From: Takakia lepidozioides
Taxonomy: Eukaryota; Streptophyta; Takakiopsida; Takakiales; Takakiaceae
Assembly: GCA_030704615.1 (NCBI GenBank)
Contig: CM060733.1
Coordinates: 43,276,001 to 43,340,000 of the forward strand
DNA: 64,000 bases
Direction of reading: 5' to 3'
The notes beneath the pieces were generated by a model. It was not told the origin of the DNA. It was given only the letters and a program-made list of their open reading frames with translations, and made no database searches. Below are positions 22,650-33,717 of this stretch, one piece after another. Made by a program: the position numbers and the translations under genes. Each line of letters starts with the position of its first letter. Positions within the stretch are counted from its first letter, which is position 1.

Positions 22650-24280
22650 TTCAAAAATATGAAATACAAATTTTGCAGGGTATGAATTTACCTCTCTTGC
22701 CCAAACTGGTTGATAGCATATTCACAAAATCAGGACATGTGCAATTGGGGAAAATTGGAAACCGTGATGTCGTAGGTCCTGTCATGAACAGCAGATGTGG
22801 AAGTGATTGTGAATACCCGACCATATCCTGGATCGGGTACTTCCGTGGTGCTTCCAACACGAGCTTGGAGCATTCTTGCGGACTCCACTTTGCCAAAGTG
22901 TTCAGCGGTTGGAGGGAAACGCCGAACAAGCTTTCCATCTCGTTTGGTTGGCCACAAGTCAGGATTTGCCGGGGGGACTCGGGAGGACGCAGAAGTAGTA
23001 GCACATGAATGGAGTTGGGGTTGTCTCGCAAGGGAAAAGCCTGCCTCCTCCAGCATTTCAATCTCCTGAAATCTGAGATGTGTTCGCACCTTCACGGGCC
23101 AAACGGTTGGAGGAAATGGCTTCATCACTACGGAAGGACGCACAGTTCCAGGTACACATCTGGCACAATCATGTACGCAGAACTAGAACTTGTGGTTCTT
23201 GGCTTCTGGTTGACCGTACGGATGCATCAAACTCGTGAAAGTCGGAGCAGGGAGTTCGGGCACCACCTGGATATAGATGAAGTGCACTTCTCAAAATTAG
23301 TTGCCCTGATCGTTGTACATTTCACACGAGACCCTACACTTGTGCGTTCTATGTGCCAAACATGGTTGGGGCATGCGGACTCAAGCACATCAAGGGGGTT
23401 GTTTCTCTTTTGCACCATTTCAGTGGCATTGTTTGATGCTGGAACTTGCCGTCGTGTTGGAGGTTCCTCCACAATGGAGGTTCCGGACATGGAGCTGTCA
23501 TGCAAGGGAACACGAGGCTTTGAGAAGTTATCACGGTCTGCCCTGTGCGAATCGGAATCCGAACCAGGTGGAGTGTTCAATTTCCTCTTACAGGAGCCGA
23601 ATCTCTCCTCCTTCAAGATGTGGAGCTCTAGAAACAAGTGGCGCCCTGGGCATACATGCTCACCGCCCGTGCTATCTTGATTGGATCCCCAGATCTGTTT
23701 ACAGCACGCAACATCAACTCCATTTGTCCGGACCCTTGCCACCCCACCTCGCAAGAAATCACGGTATCGGGTTTGTTGTTGCAAGGCACGTATCAAATCA
23801 TGTTGTTGCCATACAATCCCGACCTCATTTCCCAGACTGCTACAACCATGCGTTGTGCACAGTTTCTGCCAATTGCAGACATCAATGGACATGTTTGCAA
23901 AGTGGAGAACCATTTCAAAACAGAGAACATAAACAACATAAAGAAAGCGAGGAGACAAAAAATGGAAAGTAAATGTATGATAAAGCAAGAAATATAAGCC
24001 TCGTACCACGCATGGTGCTCCCCACTGTCATACCGGAAGTGCCAAAACGCCAACATCTTCCAATGCTCTCATACTCTCAAGTGATGCAGCTCCAGAGATA
24101 GTTTTTGACGTTAATGGAGTGCTATGCAAAATAAAGAAGCGCCAGAGCCCAGGACCTGCTCCCACATGAGCTTCTGGGATTCCGTATCCTCGGATTGCAT
24201 GTCACAAACTGCAATTGTCATAACTCGTTGGTACACTGGATTGTAGACATGACAAGCCATTGTCATCCAATCCTTCACTC
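22650..24280 (-). pseudogene. DDE transposase of module 2, C-terminal part
   Basis: Continuation of the gene that starts at 37316, cut by RT1. Directly left of RT1 the reading resumes as KDWMTMACHVYNP and MTIAVCDMQSEDTES, which matches module 1. The ADNAQANW part is missing (a deletion between about 24140 and 24060), and LAFWHFRY follows. The catalytic-Glu region remains as LAETVHNAW (about 23870), followed by a stop and a frameshift. The C-terminus keeps STTEVPDPGYGRVF and a decayed SWIM finger (CTCPDF, then PCKIC in place of PCKH). Bases 24277-24280 (ACTC) are the RT1 target duplication. Confidence 0.7.
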
Positions 24281-24816
24281 TGTCGTGCGCATACATATCG
24301 CTACACAACTACATCGCTGTCCAAACCACACCACACATATATGCACAATAAAGTAGTCTACCACAATGATAAGAAAACTAGATAACACACTGCTCACACA
24401 AGAAACAATGAATCCATCGCTATCACTCTTTAAAACAGAAGTCGAGCCAGGGCACCCCAAGCTATGGGGACTCCACCCCACAACAACCTACACTCCCATC
24501 ATAAGCACACTCAAATCTAAACGCATGAAGGAGCTCGGTCGCGCAGGCTCAACTCGAGAGAGATGAGCTGCACGACTGCCGCTCTCGTGAAGATAAGACG
24601 GACCAGGTGTCAAACTAAACTTGACACCTGATTTAACACTTGACCTAAATCCAAGTGTTAAATACAAATAACTAGTTTTATTCTAGTTGTTTTCACACTG
24701 TGCTTATTTAATTGACAGCTGTCGTGCGCATACATATCGCTACACAACTACATCGCTGTCCAAACCACACCACACATATATGCACAATAAAGTAGTCTAC
24801 CACAATCGCCCCCTAG
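24281..24816 (-). repeat. RT1 3' end: B2, A2, B1 and polypurine tract
   Basis: Two 86-bp copies of B (24281-24366 and 24720-24805) are essentially identical and bracket A2. The B1-A2 junction is the palindrome GACAGCTGTC. A carries two perfect hairpins: CAGGTGTCAA/TTGACACCTG (24604-24630) and TTTAACACTTG/CAAGTGTTAAA (24632-24662). On the minus strand the purine tract precedes B1, so reverse transcription should define the LTR as B-GC-A, whereas the integrated ends fall inside that unit. Confidence 0.85.
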
Positions 24817-25064
24817 CTGGGTGGATAGGTCCCTCTACCTCCAGATAGCTACAAGACGTAATAGCCAGAGCCGTACTAAGTCCTCTATCACTGTTCCTAT
24901 TGTACTCAAACTCTATAGACCAAGGGGCCGGGTACAAGAGTAGCCCCATCGTTAGTCGCCGTCTTGCAATCTGTGAACTTGAGCCAGGATCTCGTGTGTT
25001 CAAGGTCTCCTAGTAGCTGGGCCTTGCATTGCTTGTTAGCATTCCATGGTTGTATCCACTCCCA

Positions 25065-26920
25065 CTATCCAATGCAATGTGGACACAAACCAATCCCCAT
25101 CTGGAACCATCTCAAGAGGTGGAGACAAGCATCCCATATGCCAACCTCTAGAGCATCGATCGCACACCAGCATGGTGGCTGCCCTTTAGCAGACCCACAC
25201 AACATGCACCTCAAACCTGCAGATACCACTGCCAGGTTTGGGTCAATCCTGCCATCGACATTCGGAAGGTGACATGGCGCACAATTACGCACATGGTCCT
25301 TCCAAGTTATGCCATCCCGACCCTCCAAGACCAAGACGCCTGAGGGCAAGACCTCTCGAACCCTAAAATAACACGTCCTGCAGTCACATCCAGGGTTGTA
25401 GGAGCAGTCTGCTGCAGATAGACATAGTCACCAGGGTTGAATCTCCGAACCCCAGGACGATAGCCCCCACCACGTATGGTAGCATACCTCAACGTATCAC
25501 GGGTTGTGCAATGGCAAGGTTCTCGAAAGCCATGGGCATGACTCTCTTGAACAACTCTGCACGCTGCTCATGCACGTGCCCACACGTCCGGATCGTCAAG
25601 GTTAAGAACTGTAGCAGCTTCTCTGCGAATGGATGTAGGCAAATCCGGCTCTCGGCCAAAGAGAAGAAAGTATGGTGAGAAGGAGGCAAGTGATGCTTGC
25701 TTGCTGAACCTGTAGCCCATGGCTAACCAGGGGTAACTGAAGGTCCCAATCTCCTAGGTGTCCCTTCTGCAAGCCATACTTGCGCAAACCCCTCTTCACT
25801 GTCTGAACAACTCTCTCTGCCAAGCCATCGGCCTCAGGATGATCCCGAGAAGTGGTGCGGTGGTCTATCAAGGCCTTGTCACACAAAGCCTGAAACTCCC
25901 CCAAGAACTCTCTCCCTTGGTCCGTGAGTACCTCAGCTGGAGCACCGAATCGGCTAAGCACACAATCCAAGAATGCATACGCAGCTCCCTCACTAGCCTT
26001 ATCAGGCAATGGAACCAATTCAATCCACTTGGAGAAGTGCTCCACCATCACCAACACGTACTTGTTGTGGCGCATGGTCAGTGGCAACGGCCCTGCGAAG
26101 TCAAGACTCCACCTGTAGCCCAATCCCATGATCGGAAGAGGGTGCAATTGTGGAGTAGGGCGTTGAATGAATGAGCACGCACCCTGTCACACACCATGCA
26201 CCTAGCCACAAATTGTTGCACCTCTGTGTGCATACCACGCCACCAATACTGCCCCTGCAGTAGACTATGGGTGCGTCGCACCCCAAAATGCCCCAACTCC
26301 TCGTGGGCATGCCGCACTAACCGTGCCCGCTGTGTTGGGTGAGGCACAATCCTCACTCGACCATCCTCCCACACTCGGAGCAGGTGTGTCCCCTCCACTT
26401 GAACCTCTTGGCTCGTTGTAGGATCCGATCCCTCTCCTTGGCAGTCACAGTGGGCCGTGTCTCCAGTGCGGAGGTAGTCCAACACAACTGAATCCTCATG
26501 TATATCTTTGGCGCCACCTTGCTCATTGCTGGCCTCAGGGTCCTCAGACACTTGATCTACAGTCATCCCTGTTGCAGGTCCAACCTGGCCTTCCGCTGCC
26601 AAGATACACAGAAATGCAGATGCATGCCATCCGGGCACCATCTCCTCGTCCGTCTCACCATGCCACCGAGCTCCAGTGTCATCCTGCTGGCTCGTGCATG
26701 GATTGCGACTCAACCCATCTGCATTGCGATTGACCAAACCCGGTCGATGCACCACCTGAAAGTCATACTCTTGAAGGATGAGTGCCCACCGTGCAAGCTT
26801 CCCCGTAAGCTTGTCTGACTCCATCAACCACTTGAGTGGTTGGTGATCGTGACAAGGGTGAAGAGATTGCCGTATAGATAGCACCTGAAGTGTGCCACGG
26901 CCCACACTGCAGCTAAGCAT
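25065..26920 (-). pseudogene. RT1 RNase H end, integrase and PHD finger
   Basis: Reading on the minus strand: the end of RNase H with KWLMESDKLTGKLARWALILQ-type sequence; an integrase zinc domain (HAHEELGHFGV and CMVCDRV); and the integrase core with LDFAGPLP, VLTDQGREFLGEF and an HPEADGLAERVVQ block (the D, D, E residues). The integrase C-terminal region follows (GDYVYLQQTAPTTLDV), and then a PHD-like Cys cluster beginning CMLCG that is partly out of frame in RT1. The intact version is in RT2. Frameshifts occur near 26135, 25700 and 25330. Confidence 0.8.
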
Positions 26921-28025
26921 TCTCCCTCATATGAGCTATACTTAGACTCTGCAGCATTGTTCGAGCGGCTAGCATAAGCCACTACGAACTCTTCCCTCAT
27001 CATCCACCCTGTGTGAGCACCGCTCCAAGCCCCAGCATGCTCCAATCTGTATGCAACTGAAAAGGACGCCCCCTGATAGGTCGTCTCAAGATGGGCGCCG
27101 AGGTCAACCTCGCCTTGAGCTCTTGAAAAGCTTGTTCTTGCTCATCTTCCCACTGCCACTCCTGGTCCACCTTGGTCAGCTTGGTTAGAGCCTTTGCAAT
27201 GGCACTAAATCCCTTAACAAACCGTCTGTAATAGTTTGCTAACCCATGAAAGCTCGAACTCGGCTCACATCCGTGGGGCGTGGAACTGTGCAATGGACTC
27301 TACCTTAGTCTGCTGTACCCCCAATCCTCCAGGATATATCATGTGACCCAGATACTCAATCTGGTTGTGGAAAAACTTGCACTTGCCCGGATGTAACTTC
27401 AATCCGTGCGTCCTTAAACGCTCAAATACCCCTGAAGGTGTCTCTCATGCTCCTCCACCGTAGCACTAAAGATGATGATGTCATCTATGTAGCACCGAGC
27501 AAACTCCACCCTGCTAGAATCTGTCCATGACTTTGAAACTCAGCGGGAGCGTTTTTAAGTCCAAATGGTAAGAACCGCCACTGGTATAGGCAATCCTTCC
27601 CGTGCTCATTGATCCCCCAGAATGCCGTCTTTTGCTTATCCGCCTCCTTGATCGGCAACTGGTGATATCCGGATCGTAAATCCAACGTGCTAAAGACCTT
27701 GGAATGCCCAATGGCATCAAAGATCTCCTCTGGTGTCGGCATGGCATACCTATCGGACTTGTCTGACGATTTACAGGCCGGTAATCACCGCACATACGTC
27801 TCTCCGTCCAATTGCCATAGACATCCTTCTTGGCTGGCATCACTGTGGCTGAAGCATACTCTCCACCAGAGAGCTCCACCAAACCTGCCTCCCAAAGATC
27901 TGAGTTCTCATCTGAATCAAGGACCTCTCCATGTCACTGTATCTATAGGGTCTCCGAAAGATTGGCGTGTCAGTAGCCAATTCAATGCGAATCTCTTGAC
28001 CCTTCAGTGCTCCCAAGTCCTTCAA
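26824..28025 (-). pseudogene. RT1 reverse transcriptase and RNase H
   Basis: Gypsy-type reverse transcriptase on the minus strand in several frames: IFRRPYRYSDMER, STLDLRSGYHQLPI, WRFLPFGLKNAPAEF, then the connection with GLANYYRRFVKGFS. RNase H follows, with ILRRPI, LHTDWSMLGLGAVL and YASRSNNAAESKYSSYE. The YIDD motif region near 27490 is disrupted by frameshifts. RT2 has the cleaner copy. Confidence 0.85.
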
Positions 28026-28496
28026 ACTGAAGGCAAAGCAATTCCTGTAAGCCCTCAGGAACGCCGCATACGTCGTCTCTCTCCTCCGGTGACAATGGGT
28101 CCAATGTCAGGCTCCCAATTGTCCTCCGTAACTGCAACCTTAAGTCCAGTGGGCTTAGAGGTAGAGGACGCGTCCCGTGGTTGCTATGCTGCAACCTTTG
28201 AGCAGTACTCCCTTCCTGCTCAGTCAATGACAAGGCCTCATCCTGCCCCATCATCTCATCATTGAGAACCTCCTCAACCCGAGAAGAATCCCCAACCTCA
28301 TCCATCACAGCTGCCTTGGCTGCCAACTCCCTCTGAACCTCGAGCACCTCCCACGTGTGCCATGGATGTCTACACCCGTGGTCCTCACCGGCTCGCCCCC
28401 ACTCGCTGCCTGTACCGTCTCGGTAGGCAGAGAGACCAAAAGGGGAGTGCATTCCGCACTCTACGTTGCTCAGCCATGCCAAGCTGATAATCCATG

Positions 28497-29500
28497 TCAA
28501 GCAATTGAGATCCATTGCTTGCCCAACACCTGACGCCGTGATGCCTCAGAAAGAGAAGGCACCGCCGTGGTCCCAGTGGAAAACCCCATAGCCCGCTCTC
28601 GCTCGTCGGCATTAGGCTCCACTAACTGTTGCAACTGAGCATCCCACAGGAGGCCAGGTCCACCATCCCGAAAAGCATGGGATCCTGGGAAGCTGAGCAG
28701 TGTAGGTAATGCTGCTCGTGGTTGACCCACCTGTTGACCACTGCCAAAGGCGAACGGTCATCGTGTCTCACACGTTGAGACTGCCTCCTGTGTCCAAAAT
28801 GCCATCCACGGTGAGGTGTGCTGGGCGCTGCACCCCATCAAATGCACGCTTGAGCAGTGCGGGTGGCATCAAGTTAGTCCACCCAAGCCGTGGACGATGA
28901 GCCCGTGACCCCACTGCAGCTGCATCCAGCAACACTGCTGACCCAAGCCACGACCGGACTTGATGCACACTGGCCATCACCCTGGCCCGAGAATCACCCA
29001 TCAATGGCACATTCTCCAAGATGTATGCCGGAGATACAGCTGATGAAGCTGCAAGTGGCGCAAAATCCGCACCATCTCCCAAAACAGACCCGTCCTCGAG
29101 TCTCGCAATCCATTGCCATGCCCGCTGATGAATGCCCTTGGCAGGGCCAACCTGCCACTACCAGATCAATGGAGCCAACCCTCTCCAAATCCTGCGCCCC
29201 CAGCAACGCAATGTCTGCTGGCAAGGCCTGCTGTATCCACGAACTGCAGACACGGCAACAACTCAGGGTACCGCTGCAGCATCTGAGCAACATGGCGCAG
29301 TGAGACGCGTCGTGCAGTCTCATCCCTCTCCACATACAGGTAACGTCGAACTCGTACACCTGCCTGCAGCACTGCAGCCAATCCAGTGCTGATCCCGCCA
29401 AATAAGTCCAGAAGGCATATGCCTTCATCCGGCCGCTGCCACACAAGAGGTGTGGTGTCCAATGGCGACAACTGAGGTTTCCCTGGTGCAATCACCGCAC
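28497..29500 (-). pseudogene. RT1 C5-cytosine DNA methyltransferase domain
   Basis: It sits between protease and reverse transcriptase of RT1. Motifs in order on the minus strand: motif I LLDLFGGISTGLAAV (about 29400) with YVERDE as motif II; motif IV VVAGWPCQGHSSAG with the catalytic Cys (about 29140); motif VI YILENVPLMG (about 29020); an RPRLGWTNL block (motif VIII region); and C-terminal PNADERERAMGFSTG and RQVLG (motifs IX/X). This is a cytosine-C5 methyltransferase of the DNMT type. Methyltransferases of this class in retrotransposons have been reported from a charophyte alga and a dinoflagellate. Frameshifts near 29160 and 29085 inactivate this copy. Confidence 0.8.
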
Positions 29501-29849
29501 TCTCCTCCTCTCCTGACGGTACAAAAGCTTCTACCCAAGCTTGTTGCACCCGTCTATCAGCAGCTTGCTGCAAATCCTCGCTCGTACCCCACAATGGAGT
29601 GTGAGCAACCATGGCAGGCAACTCCACCGTACCATGCATGTCATCCTGCTCTGCTGGAGGTGGCACATCCTCTGCATGGGCATTGCCTTCCAGCAACTCT
29701 CCAGGCCAACTAACTGCAGCTGTAAAGGCGGCTAGTGTTGGCATCTTGCCCCGTTGGGCAGCCGCAATACCCCCAATGAATGTCACAGGGAGCTGTGCAC
29801 GACGACCATCCCCTGATTGCCATCCAGGCCTGTAGGATGCTGACTCCTC

Positions 29850-30229
29850 CCAGAAGTCCAGGGTGAAGCCCATGGGGTATAACACTGCCCCACCAACGAG
29901 GACATCGTAAGAGACCGCGTCTGTCACAATGGCCTTGGCTCGCATCACTGAGCCATCTACAGGATGATCCGGCTGCAGTCTAATAGCCAACTGATGCCGT
30001 GTCATGCCCCGCGCCTGCTCTGATCCTCCCAGAGATGTCTGTATCTGGAAAGGACAAGGCTCCATATCCGCCTCCATGAGGCCCAAACCTGCATAGCAGC
30101 TCTGCCCAACATCAGTGGCTGGGCTCCTGAGTCCAACAAGACCCGCAGTGGTCGGTACTTCTTGCCTGCCGGTCCACTCAAAGAGAAAATGCCATCCTGG
30201 TTGTCTAACAAGACAACTCCAGGTGTCAC
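29850..30229 (-). pseudogene. RT1 aspartic protease
   Basis: Retroviral-type aspartic protease on the minus strand: YRPLRVLLDSGAQPLML carries the catalytic DSG, and DVLVGGAVLYPMGFTLDFW is the C-terminal flap-partner region. A frameshift separates the two at about 30050. It lies upstream of the methyltransferase. RT2 has lost the whole segment. Confidence 0.75.
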
Positions 30230-30499
30230 CGTGGCGCGCTCAAAGGCTGGCTAGCTGGCAGCTCCGTCAACCTGGCAGCTGCAGCTTGCAGGGCGCAGCC
30301 GTGGCAGTCTTGACCCTCAAATCCGAGGATCCCTCTGCCACTATACCTTCCACTAACTCCGCAGAAGATGAAGTGACCTCCCCACTCTCACAGAGAGTTG
30401 CTGCTAATCTGAACACTGCAGCTGGTCTCACCCCTGGCGTCGCAATCATGGTTGCCGAGAACAGTGGGGCTTGACACACAGAGGTGGCTGCCCCCAATA

Positions 30500-32364
30500 A
30501 CACACCGGCTGCACTAGCCTTGGTAGCAGGTGTCAGTGCTGCACGTGTAGCTCTCCCCAATGGCATAGTAACCTCCGCCTCGGTAACAGTCGGGCGAGAA
30601 CTAGGTGCCATGGATGGCGTTGACACTGTCTCCGCCAAGGTGAATGACTGAGGGTAGCCTCGCCTGACGGCTTGCCCCCACGTTGTGGATCCAACTCCAC
30701 CTCTGCACCTCGTGGCTCAGGAACTCGTGCTGCTCCTCGAGTCACGGCTGCAGCAGACTCCACCTGCTCTAGTGGTAGTGCTGCTCCGCACATAAATCTC
30801 ATGCCGCCCATATCTCCTCCCTCGGGAACAGGAGGTGGGCCATCCCGCCTGGGAGCCGGTACCGCCTGAGCTATAGCCATGGCAGCGAGCCTGCTCTAGC
30901 TGCTGAAGCCGATTGGCCATGCCTTGGTCAACACCCTGACCTCCGCGTCCTTGGCCATGTGGAGCTTGCCCTTGGCCTGCACCTCGTGCCCGACCACCTC
31001 GTCCTCTTTGGGCTGGTCCACCTCGCCCCCGGCCACCATTGTTCCCTTGGAACTGGCCTGGGCGCAACTCAGGATGCAAGTCATAACACTGGGCATCTCC
31101 ATGCCCATACTTGCCACAATGCCCACACTGCAACTGTGCAGGCTGTGCTTGTGCCGGCCTTCTGCCAGTCTCTGGGCAATCTCTTTTGACATGGGGTCCC
31201 CCACATGTCCAACATATCACCCCTGGTTGCTGTTGGCCTGCAAAAGATGCCACGGCCTCTGCACCTGAGGTCCCCTGTAAGCTCCATGGAACTTGGGCTG
31301 GGCAACCTTGCCCCCTGACCACGCTGTTGGGCAGTCCCTTGTGCCTGTGGGCTGACAGCTGTGCCCCGTACAGGCATGTCCTTGCCAAATCCAATTGTAA
31401 CAACTCGCTCCTCCACCATGTTGAGCTCAATCCGCTCAGCCAGCAGAAACACATCTGCTAATGTGGGTTGGGCTGCTTGTAACAGGGTTGCATCTCGCAC
31501 CCTTCTCTTGAGCTCCTTGTCCAGAATTCCATACCAAAACTGGATTGCCTGAGCTTCAGTAACCCCTTGGGTCACACTTATCAAGCGCCTCATACGAGTG
31601 TACGCCTCTCGCAGGCTCTCACTGGGTTTGCGCTGGAAGTCTTGCAAACTTCGCAGCTTCTCTGTCCATACACCTTGGTAGTTCCTCCGCAACTCCTGGA
31701 AGAACTCCACCACCGGGTTGAATCTAGGCACATGTGTTGTAGTCGTGGCAGGAGGAGTAGTAGCACCTTTTGAACTGGTACCACTGCAGAAGTACCAGCA
31801 CTACTTGCTCCACTACTAGTGCTGGCAGTGGGAGCTATTGGTACTGATGCAGCTACTGGTCGCGTCGTGCCTCGAGTAATGGAGACGTAGTCAGGTGACC
31901 AATACATCCTCCACTCCTCAATCTCTGCTTCATGTCCTCGCCTGAACTCGTGGTAATCGTCCATAGGCGGGCCTTCCAAATGCTGGAACAGTCCCTTCCA
32001 CGCCATGAATGGGGTGAATAGCTGTGGATTGCGCATCTGCTGCAAATCACACCAGCTGTCAAACTCCTGGATAAAGTCATCCAACTCAATTGTGCCCATA
32101 GCTCCAGAGTACCTACGAGGCCCCTTGGTAGCTCCATACATCTCCTCCATGTCGTTCCACAACAATGGCGAATGAAAGTGCACACCTTGATGAAGCCTCC
32201 GAGTCTGTGTCTGACTCTACAGTAATTGAGGGTGGCGGTGAAGGTGGTCTGAACCGAATACCTCGTCTTGTGAACCCACTCGCACTGTTACTGCCTGTAG
32301 CCGTACTCCCCTCAAAACCCTTGGGTAACTCCGTAATGACACTCACAATGTGCACCTCCTCCAC
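30500..32364 (-). pseudogene. RT1 gag with two zinc knuckles
   Basis: The N-terminal Ser/Pro-rich stretch leads to a gag core (ELDDFIQEFDSWCDLQQM, WKGLFQHLEGPPMDDYHEF, SLREAYTRMRRLISVTQG) and two CCHC knuckles, CWTCGGPHVKRDC and CGHCGKYGHGDAQC (31215-31095). A Gly/Arg/Gln-rich linker and a long Ala/Thr-rich region precede protease. Frameshifts occur near 32150, 31740, 31450 and 30850. Confidence 0.8.
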
Positions 32365-32880
32365 GTGACACTAAGGCTCTAGTACTAATCTAATAGTGAC
32401 ATGGGTGGGCACCTGTTGCAGTCTAAGGGTCATATCCCAATGGCTCAGGGCACCTGCACCTGCATCCACCGCAAGAACTCCTATGGTTGGCTGGTCATCA
32501 ACCCAGCCTCACCATAGAAGAAACATTGGTGGTCTTGCTGGTCATCACTCCAGCCTCACCACCGACAGCATACTCTAGGATTGACCGGTGATCAAATCCG
32601 GCCTAATCCCTATGAAAGCAAGCGCCCACACAAAACCAACATGGCGCACAGTCAAGCATGCAGGTGTTGGGGGGGATCCAAACACAAGAAATCAAAACAT
32701 CAACACCCCCACACCAAAATCCAGCTGCAATGCTGATCCTGCAGAATATCCCAGCCCAAAACCCCGGACTGACTGGCCTCCACCAAGAGAGGCTTTGGCA
32801 ACTACGAGTACAAGGTAATGAAAAAGTACAGAGATGGAGGGGAAGAATAGAAGCCCGCCCAAGCAAGATCTAATCCTGAT
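32365..32880. other. RT1 leader shared with RT2
   Basis: Untranslated leader upstream of gag. The sequence from about 32440 to 32700 is clearly homologous to 52195-52450 in RT2, so it is part of the element backbone. No gene is recognised in it. Confidence 0.6.
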
Positions 32881-33717
32881 CTATGCTATCAACTTCCAGA
32901 CTTCTCTCAAAGTGCCTCGCTCTGCGTGATGGTAAGGTGTAGGAGGTATATCTATGTCCAGAAACCTGCCACTAACCTTGTCCCAAGCTACAGTAGCTCG
33001 CTCTAACCAACCCTCCTCCTCTTTCTGCCAGGTAGAGACAAAGCAATACTCCCCTATCTCCCACTCACTGAACACTAAAGAAAACAAAGGTAGGGTCTGA
33101 TAGTCTCTCAACTCGAAAGCTTTGAGACGGTTGCAGGTGTCCTCATTGCGAATGACTACATCTCCTTCACGCACAATAAACATGTCATTGCTGATGAACC
33201 CCCGCTCGTGGTTGCCCTGTGCAGAGCGTATCCGGCTGCAACCATATCTGATTGCACAAACTTGCGTAGCTCCTGCTCCTCTGCTCCAGTACACCACGGC
33301 CTTGTGGCTGAACACCTTGGTCCCCGGAGCTGTCTTTGGCTGTGTTCCAAGCCTAGCTTTCACCCACTTTGGTATTTCACCTACAACTGCAGAACTGCTG
33401 GCTCCAACAGAGTTCTGACTGTCCAAGGCGATATTGAGGCCCTCAATGCCAACTACAGCAGTCTGTTGTCTACTGCTAATGTCTGACTCCCAGTATGCAA
33501 TCAACTCGTCCAACTGTTCTCCACTCAAATCAGTCTGAGTTCCTTGGGAAACATAGATCATGTCCCCTTGTGTGCACAGGCTAAGAGAAGAGACCTGCCC
33601 TTCAATTACGTCCTCATTTCCCCCAGCCATACAAGGAGTACATCCACAGGTTTGTCTCTCATATAGGCCAGCACAGGTTCTAGAAACAGGATTGTGGATA
33701 TTTCGTGGCACACTCAC
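32881..33717 (-). CDS. Unknown 278-residue protein in the RT1 leader
   Basis: A single open frame on the minus strand between A1 and gag. It starts MSVPRNIHNPVSRTC, has a small Cys group (CGCTPC), the segment ISQGTQTDLSGEQLDELIAY, a central basic part, and ends DIDIPPTPYHHAERG followed by LREVWKLIA. I do not recognise the family. RT2 has nothing like it at the same place, so it is probably captured cargo or an accessory gene, not a backbone gene. It is intact over its length while the surrounding gag and pol are frameshifted. Confidence 0.45.
   Translation of the reverse strand: MSVPRNIHNPVSRTCAGLYERQTCGCTPCMAGGNEDVIEGQVSSLSLCTQGDMIYVSQGTQTDLSGEQLDELIAYWESDISSRQQTAVVGIEGLNIALDSQNSVGASSSAVVGEIPKWVKARLGTQPKTAPGTKVFSHKAVVYWSRGAGATQVCAIRYGCSRIRSAQGNHERGFISNDMFIVREGDVVIRNEDTCNRLKAFELRDYQTLPLFSLVFSEWEIGEYCFVSTWQKEEEGWLERATVAWDKVSGRFLDIDIPPTPYHHAERGTLREVWKLIA

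Noticed and set aside
24281-24366. B repeat as an unrelated short element next to an ordinary LTR
   Set aside because: Target duplications of RT1 and of the solo copy include B, and B also abuts the purine tract in both elements, so it belongs to the terminal structure.
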